Part shown: piece by piece, positions 58,594 to 64,000 of the stretch
Position numbering within the stretch: position 1 is the first letter of the stretch
How the letters are laid out: the number at the start of each line of letters is the position of its first letter
Assembly (NCBI RefSeq): GCF_050908995.1
Contig: NC_135126.1
Span: 13,950,001-14,014,000 of the forward strand
Direction: 5' to 3'
Length of the DNA: 64,000 nucleotides
DNA from: Andrena cerasifolii
Lineage: Eukaryota > Arthropoda > Insecta > Hymenoptera > Andrenidae
The notes under the pieces: generated by a model
Seen by the model: only the letters and a program-made list of their open reading frames with translations
Databases searched by the model: none
Told to the model about the DNA's origin: nothing
Program-made: the position numbers and the translations under genes

Positions 58594-59573
58594 TCTAATA
58601 TTTGAAATCAGAGGATCGGATGAAATTAAGAGATTGTGGAAAATATCTTCATTTGTGCTTTTTCTGTGTGCTTTGCGTGATCTGTATTCTCTATCATTTC
58701 TAAAATCTTTGACTCTTGCTTCCTGGGCGTCCTCCGATTATTGCCCTACAGGTACCAGGGCATTCGCTACTATTTTTCCCCATGCATAAGGATTTTATAG
58801 ACTGTAACCCTCATATAATGCCAGTTTCTGTCGCATACAAACCAAATTTTTCGGAATTAATTTGTTGCCCTCATGCAATGGTTTCCAAGATAACAGCAAA
58901 TCTCCGGGTTAAATTTTCTTCAATGCCTGTTATTTCGAAAGCTAATTCTGGGTCCTTGAAAAACTCCCGTACCGTATTTCCAGCATTTTACTTTTAAGTA
59001 CCCTCTCCCTGTTTTACGTGGTCGACACGGATACCTAAATGAGCACGGCGTTTTTCTTGGATTACCCTTTTTCCGCCTGAGTTCAGCTTTTTGAACTTTT
59101 CTGTAGTTGCTGGCCATTTTTTAAATCTAAATTGTACGAAATAGGTAAAGTACATTCGAAAAATCGTATTTTTGCGTGTAGCGCCGATAAACTAAATTTA
59201 TAATATTCTTCGTTCGAGAGTTTTTGTTCTATTAATTTTTTGTTCTATTAGTTTCACCTGTCTTTCGTATATTAATTTTTGTAGCAAATAATAGTTTCTA
59301 ATATCTTCTACTCGACACCTTTTATGTCGTTCGGAACATTCATTGAAAGGCTTTGCCTCATTGTTTAGCTCTTCACATCCTCCTTCGTTGGAAAATTATT
59401 CAAGATAGCCAAAATCTCGATTAATCCAGCTCTTATTTTTATTACAAAATTTCCCTCTATTTCGAGAAGACTCAGACCATTTCTTACGTAAATGTAAACA
59501 AAATATGCTTAGCTTTTCTTTAAGTTCTTTCACGGCTTGATACGATCCTTTAGGCACTGATAAAGATCGCCAT
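58594..59573 (-). pseudogene. Broken multi-copy arthropod gene, likely transposon-associated
   Basis: On the minus strand, with frameshifts and stops, one reads in order: KELKEKLSIFCLHLRKKW (about 59530), CSERHKRCRVEDI (about 59330), NTVREFFKDPELAFEITGIE (about 58960), INSEKFGLYATETG (about 58850), IVANALVPVGQ, SEDAQEARVKDFRNDREYR and NEDIFHNLLISSDPLIS (58600-58700). The order and wording resemble a widespread uncharacterised protein present in many copies in arthropod genomes. I judge this from memory of the family style, not from a search. At least four in-frame stops and several frame changes show that it is dead. Confidence 0.65.
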
Positions 59574-60240
59574 TTGTTTTAAAATGATTCATTATCGAAA
59601 AAGCGTTATCTATCGTTTCGAAAGTATATTTTTCCAGTTAATTATGCGTTTTCTAGCTTTACCATCGCCTATAACTATTTTTAATCACTTTTCAGAAAAT
59701 GAGATCTTTTTCATTGGTAGGTATATTTGGATTATTTCGTTCAGCAATGAAATAACTATAAAATTGTCACTGTAGCGATGTGAAATATCAGTGCCTCTGA
59801 TAGCTGCTGGATTCGGTAAGGGAAGTGGTCCTAATAGCACTACTGAAATTATACACCTGTTCCTTTATGAAGATAGAGAACATTATTTATTTTTTGCCCC
59901 AAAACATATACTTACCTATTTATGCGGCTGAAATGCATTCTTATCATTATTCTGCATGCAGAAGTATAAAAAGTAAATACTTCACGAAATACTCGACATT
60001 TTCTGCATCCCTCTACAATATTTCATTTACATATAGCCCACAATAAAACATATACAAATTTTCAAAAAAATTAAATTAAGAAACTACCGGTGTATACACA
60101 CACCTTTCTGTCTTTATACAAATACAAGACACCAAAATCATACAAGTCGGTCTGCATAACAAAATATCTTTATCCCGTCACTGACGTCTGTCAGTTCAGA
60201 TAATATGTACCTATAAAGACACCGAGCACTGCAAGGTTAA
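59574..60240. other. AT-rich stretch grading into A+C-rich flank
   Basis: There is no gene. The last 180 bases are A+C-rich (76 of 120 at 60061-60180), leading into the next CpG block. Confidence 0.6.
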
Positions 60241-61020
60241 AACCCTGCTGGAGGAACTGTCGCGCGTTTGAAAGATTGAATTTCCACTTAAACCCCCGAC
60301 CGTAGCGATTTCTCTGCAAAGCTAGCGCTGAACACGCTAGGTCTTCTTCCGTGGGGGAGACGTATCGTTGTCGACCTCTTAAATAGCCGTCAGCGGGACG
60401 CATTAAAAAGTCGTGGCTCTGCGAAGGAGCTTGATTCTCCCCACGACAATGCCTTCAACGAACGTTATCATCCTGCGCAGCAGGGTATCGTGCTCGTGGC
60501 AACACGCGAGACGAAGAGGAAACGCGCTCGCGAGGAGTAGGTGGTAGCGAGACGTACTGCGCGACGAAACGGGGCGAAGGGACTCTAATGCGAGGTACCC
60601 CTGGCTAGGAGCAGCATAATGGAATCCGCGACGCGGAAACGCGTCTCGGCTGAAACGTGCCGCACGGGGAGGATACGCTTCTCTGTGTTGCGATGGCCTC
60701 TTCCATTCGGGGGACCACTTAAGTCAGTAGTCGCGAAATCGATAAGGAATCGGGCTGTCATACCGTCGCTCAAGACCCATATTTGCAATTTTCTATACAA
60801 GGAGTCTAAAAAGTGAGGTTCATGTTCATCGGACGACAAGGAGCATCTTTAGTTAGGTGTGGTGCAGGGGGTGGTCGACTGCGGATAGAGACATTGTAGT
60901 CCGGTGCTTCGTTGTGTGTACAGTCGGTTGCATAGGTTTCCGTAAAACAATTTTGAGTACTTCCAGTAGCTTCTAAGTATGTGCATGGTATCACCCCAGG
61001 AATTTGTGGTTTGTATTCGT
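60241..61020. promoter_or_regulatory. CpG block 60240-60840 with strong G+T-rich right flank
   Basis: The CpG-rich core is followed by plus-strand G+T-rich DNA (78 of 120 at 60841-60960). A minus-strand 84-codon frame (60585-60839) begins at TTG and is unrecognised. The composition pattern matches the blocks near 10 kb and 45 kb. I infer a promoter-like or enhancer-like block. Confidence 0.42.
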
Positions 61021-61102
61021 TGCATTCTGCTTTCCCAGTTACACGAATAGAAGACAGTCTCTTGTGCAGAACCTTGGCAATGGTTGGCCAAGCTACAGTT
61101 AC
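60806..61102 (-). CDS. Candidate terminal exon, unrecognised (98 codons)
   Basis: A minus-strand frame runs from 61102 to TAG at 60806. The stop immediately upstream is the TAG of a plausible 3' splice site (CAAATTCGTAG, AG at 61103-61104, preceded by a T-rich tract). The product has five cysteines, many Thr/Pro/Asn and ends PMNMNLTF. A second frame is open over 60849-61091, and the minus strand here is A+C-rich, which suppresses stops, so the openness may be compositional. I do not recognise the product. Confidence 0.2.
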   Translation of the reverse strand, partial: VTVAWPTIAKVLHKRLSSIRVTGKAECNEYKPQIPGVIPCTYLEATGSTQNCFTETYATDCTHNEAPDYNVSIRSRPPPAPHLTKDAPCRPMNMNLTF

Positions 61103-61441
61103 CTACGAATTTGATGTATCAAAATAAGGATAAAATTTGTATGCATCTATGTTCGAAAACATCTTCTCCTCGAGTTATAATCGAACGAATGAGTTGCCAA
61201 CAAATCCTCGAAATGTCCCCTGTAAGATTTAATACATGCATGAATGATTTCATGAATTACCAAATATATATTCGTAGATGACAGAGGTTATTGCAATCGA
61301 TCGTTGACTCGGAAGAAGTATGTAGATCGGTTATTTTGTTGTTTGCTGTGATTTGGATACGTAGAAGAGTCGAACGGGGCGAGCTCTGGCATATTTCTGC
61401 TACTTTGGGCGAGATACAGATTTGTCTCGATCTAACTAAAG
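61103..61441. other. Non-coding stretch
   Basis: No gene is supported. The plus strand is G+T-leaning at 61260-61380. A plus frame at 61291-61566 begins at TTG and overlaps the better frame starting at 61442. Confidence 0.5.
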
Positions 61442-61711
61442 GCGAGGTTCACGGATTTTGTCGATGCGCAGGCCGATTTGGCGGAAAAGACGTCTCCACT
61501 GGTGCAACTGCGCGTCGTGCACGGGTCATACATATTTACGAGTTTCGACCACATTGGAGCACTTGAAAGAGTTGACTTTTACGACGAGGCGCGGGTCGGG
61601 AACGGGTCATTTCCAAAGCAATGGATTCAATCTATTAGACAGATAGTTCACTCTATTTCTCTCATTCCTGACCTTTGTGACCTTGAAGGTCATAGTATAC
61701 CACATGGTTGA
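61442..61711 (+). CDS. Candidate exon, unrecognised (89 codons)
   Basis: The frame opens just after CTAACTAAAG, which resembles a branch point plus a 3' splice site, and ends in TGA at 61709-61711. The product (beginning ARFTDFVDAQADLAEK) has a protein-like mix with many Val/Asp/Phe and no low complexity, and the first 50 codons prefer C or G at third positions. Two other plus frames are partly open in the same place, so chance remains likely. I recognise no family. Confidence 0.2.
   Translation, partial: ARFTDFVDAQADLAEKTSPLVQLRVVHGSYIFTSFDHIGALERVDFYDEARVGNGSFPKQWIQSIRQIVHSISLIPDLCDLEGHSIPHG
61669..61692. promoter_or_regulatory. Cluster of three nuclear-receptor half-sites
   Basis: TGACCTTTGTGACCTTGA is followed by AGGTCA. 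It contains two TGACCT half-sites spaced by three bases and an AGGTCA in opposite orientation three bases further. TGACCTTGA is also the complement of TCAAGGTCA, the extended monomer site bound by FTZ-F1/ERR-type receptors. Binding is inferred only from motif identity, and the site lies inside the open frame above. Confidence 0.35.
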
Positions 61712-64000
61712 ATGTGTTTGGCAGTCGCTTTCAAATTGTGTAAAAAGTATGTATATACTAGCATTCCATTTAAAAAACTAAAGGCCACACCTTCATTTCA
61801 CGGAAAATATTGCGAACCCCAAAAAACTGACATACCGTATTATGCTGGGTTAGGTTTGTCTGTGTTAGTATAAAAAGCAGTAAAAGTTTGCTTGTTTCAT
61901 TTGGCGAGTTTTGACGCGGCGTTATATTCAATTTATTTTCGTGTGGCCAAGTTTAAAGTGTCCGAATTTCTGAAAAGTTGTCTGCAAAGAGGAAAGAAGG
62001 ACTGTATCCTCATTTTTTTCAAATTTTTCAATATTGCCCTGCTATTATAAAAATGCATTTGTTAAGAACCATCGTAAAATAAATGGTCAAAAATTTTTTT
62101 TTTTAACTGAAATAATTTGTATTTAATACTCTTATGTCTCCACTATGAGCACCCAACAGTTAATTTTTATCAGTTTGTTAGTTCCACGGTTATAATTTAT
62201 TGGAAAAAGATCAGCACTATATTTCCAAGATGCGTAAGGTGAACCATTTTTAAATTTTGATAAATCCTTCGAGATACGTTTATACATCGCTAAAGACTGC
62301 ATCATATTCAAGTTTCAGCAAAATCCGAAAAGTTACTCCAAGAAACGACCGATTTCGCGCGGAATGGCGATCTTTTCATTTCACCGTTTTTACAACACAA
62401 ACATCCGTTTACAGGATTACAGGGTTCACGTTCCAAAGTGGTGAATAAATGATGAGATAGGTGACGAAGAAGAAACTGTATTCAGGTTGGCTCGTAGGCA
62501 GCATTAATTGCTGTCCACGATTGTCTCGAACGACATCGTCATTCATTGTTCCATTATCCCTGCCTTGATCGTCGTGAATTCTTTAATAAGATTTGCTGGG
62601 GCGTCGATGTTTCCTTTCATTCGACGGTTCGTCCCTCTTAAAGGCGGGAGGAGGGACGTTGGCGGGATTAAGTAGGATTTAATAAGGAACGATGAGATTG
62701 TTCCGCGTGCATTGCGTCCTGTAGATTATAATCAGTGGCGAAATGACGGATTACTGAGGTAAATAATGGAAAGTATTTCGGTATCCGATTGGCCAGTAAT
62801 GATCGACGCAGAATTAAGCTGTTGCATTTTTAGGTGTTATTTAGATATTATTGGAAGTAGTAGCTGTTTTGATTTTGACCGAATTATTTATATATTTATT
62901 TATGTAGATGTTTATGTGTAAAAGTGTTGCGGACGTTTGAAAATTGATAGTTGGGAGTACATATTGTTGTTGGGGCATAAACGCAAAGCTTGTATTGGTT
63001 ACATTTTGGAACATGTTTCGAAAACTTTAGATAGCAGGTGTTTGTCTTTGGCATTGTTAATTAGACATTAGCCAACATAGAGCAGTTAAGTCCTCTTCGA
63101 AGTCGCCTCTAATCATCTCTGTGAGTATTTTCTGCATTTTCCATCTAACGGATATATCTTTATCAAAATCTGTTCTTCAGATCTTGAACTAATCCCTACA
63201 AAATCTGAGCTAACAATAAGTTATCGTTTTAAAATATAAAAAATGTTTTCCATAAATTAGTTATGTTGTAATTATACTTAAGTAGAATTGTCATCTAAGT
63301 AGGTACTTGTAAGCAGGTGCTTGTATTTCATGAAATTCAAGTGAAGACCGCGTCAGTGTGATGAAGATTAAAATCAATTTTTCAACAACATTCAACATTC
63401 ATTTTGTATACTGAAACTTATTTATTCCATTGACAAAAATTGAATTAATATTTGTAAGATTCATATACAATATCTTCCTACGTTTACCAACATTTCTCCT
63501 AACGATCTAGAAGTTTCCAGAAAAGCCACAATTTTCACGCACTTTCCAGTTTAACGATTTACCACCATAATTCGCAATCTCCGATTACTGCGAGCTTTCT
63601 TAAAAAACGATGAAAAAATTCTCGTTCCACGAACTTGTTACCGAGGGGGGGCTCTTTTGCATGCTTTTGTATCGTCTCGTCGTCAATTTGCATTTAGAAA
63701 TTGTTAGGAAAGTGATATTCGCTGGAGTCTATTCTTCGGATAAAAATTTACGAACGCAGAGATAATTGAAGATTTTCCGATATCGCTCGTAGAGCCTGAT
63801 AAAGGTGAACGTTCCGTTTCCTTTTTTTCCTCGGGGATACCTGGTCCTTTACTAGCGCCAAAGTTATTAGTGGACGCTTTTCTTTTTAGAATTTTTTTAA
63901 TAAAGACAAGGGGCTCCTTAATGCATCCTTTAAATTTAGCGTTTTCTCAAAGCCATTTTCATGGCGCCGGATGTTACGAGAGGAACGACGTTACCATAAA
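61712..64000. other. Non-coding stretch to the window end
   Basis: No gene is supported. An R1-like fragment may lie at 61988-62035 (GAAGGACTGTATCCTCATTT). A T12 run sits near 62095. A weak CpG patch at 62520-62760 is preceded by A+C-leaning DNA and followed by G+T-rich DNA (62900-63060, for example ATTGTTGTTGGGGC), repeating the switch pattern. The last 500 bases are balanced and featureless. Confidence 0.5.

Noticed and set aside
61850..61870. GGGTTAGGTTTG, reminiscent of insect telomere repeat
   Set aside because: Only one and a half units are present, with no array.

Overview
This window is nuclear DNA from a multicellular eukaryote, most likely an insect. A hymenopteran is my best guess, from the many miniature DNA transposons, the alternation of AT-rich and CpG-rich segments, and the absence of CpG depletion. 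That assignment is inference. There is no rRNA, no intact tRNA, no CRISPR array, no bacterial-style operon and no recognisable complete protein-coding gene. The long open frames lie mostly in CpG-rich or strand-skewed DNA, where stop codons are rare, so they are weak evidence. The window reads as a gene desert or very large intron.

Two layers make up the window. The first is a population of dead or non-autonomous mobile elements, many with readable ends. There are two copies of a TA-flanked mariner-type MITE at 1615-2245 and 14304-16677. The second copy carries a nested 1.48 kb foldback element at 14732-16210. There are two TTAA-flanked piggyBac-type MITEs in opposite orientation (17921-18356 and 22774-23270), three hAT-type MITEs (5007-5267, 25810-26025, 38931-39490), a TA-flanked MITE (8409-8751), a CAGGGTGTTC-ended foldback MITE (51827-52130), a 685 bp near-perfect palindrome (31835-32519) and two Helitron-like 3' ends (43387-43588, 53655-53858). 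A truncated hAT transposase tail (57881-58396) is followed by a broken minus-strand pseudogene (58594-59573) that resembles a multi-copy arthropod gene family. A further palindromic repeat family (called R1 here) recurs at 6786, 13981, 36617 and 45001.

The second layer is a series of about fifteen or more CpG-rich blocks of 0.3-1.6 kb (for example near 5.5-6.4, 10.0-10.5, 20.7-22.2, 23.7-24.2, 26.3-27.2, 30.1-30.8, 39.9-40.2, 45.3-46.1, 48.7-49.9, 52.4-52.9, 55.5-56.8 and 60.3-60.8 kb). Most of the blocks examined sit at a switch in strand composition: the DNA to the left is rich in A+C on the plus strand and the DNA to the right is rich in G+T. Hand counts over 60-120 base stretches give about 60-77%. 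This is the most striking large-scale signal in the window. It could mark divergent transcription (promoters or enhancers) or replication initiation.

Other items worth a look are a long miRNA-like hairpin at 56424-56548, a same-strand family of CpG-rich dispersed elements (six members between 21.8 and 37.7 kb), a spliceable-looking captured exon inside the nested foldback, a strong G-quadruplex motif at 49310-49348, and an unrecognised 194-codon minus-strand frame at 28401-28985.
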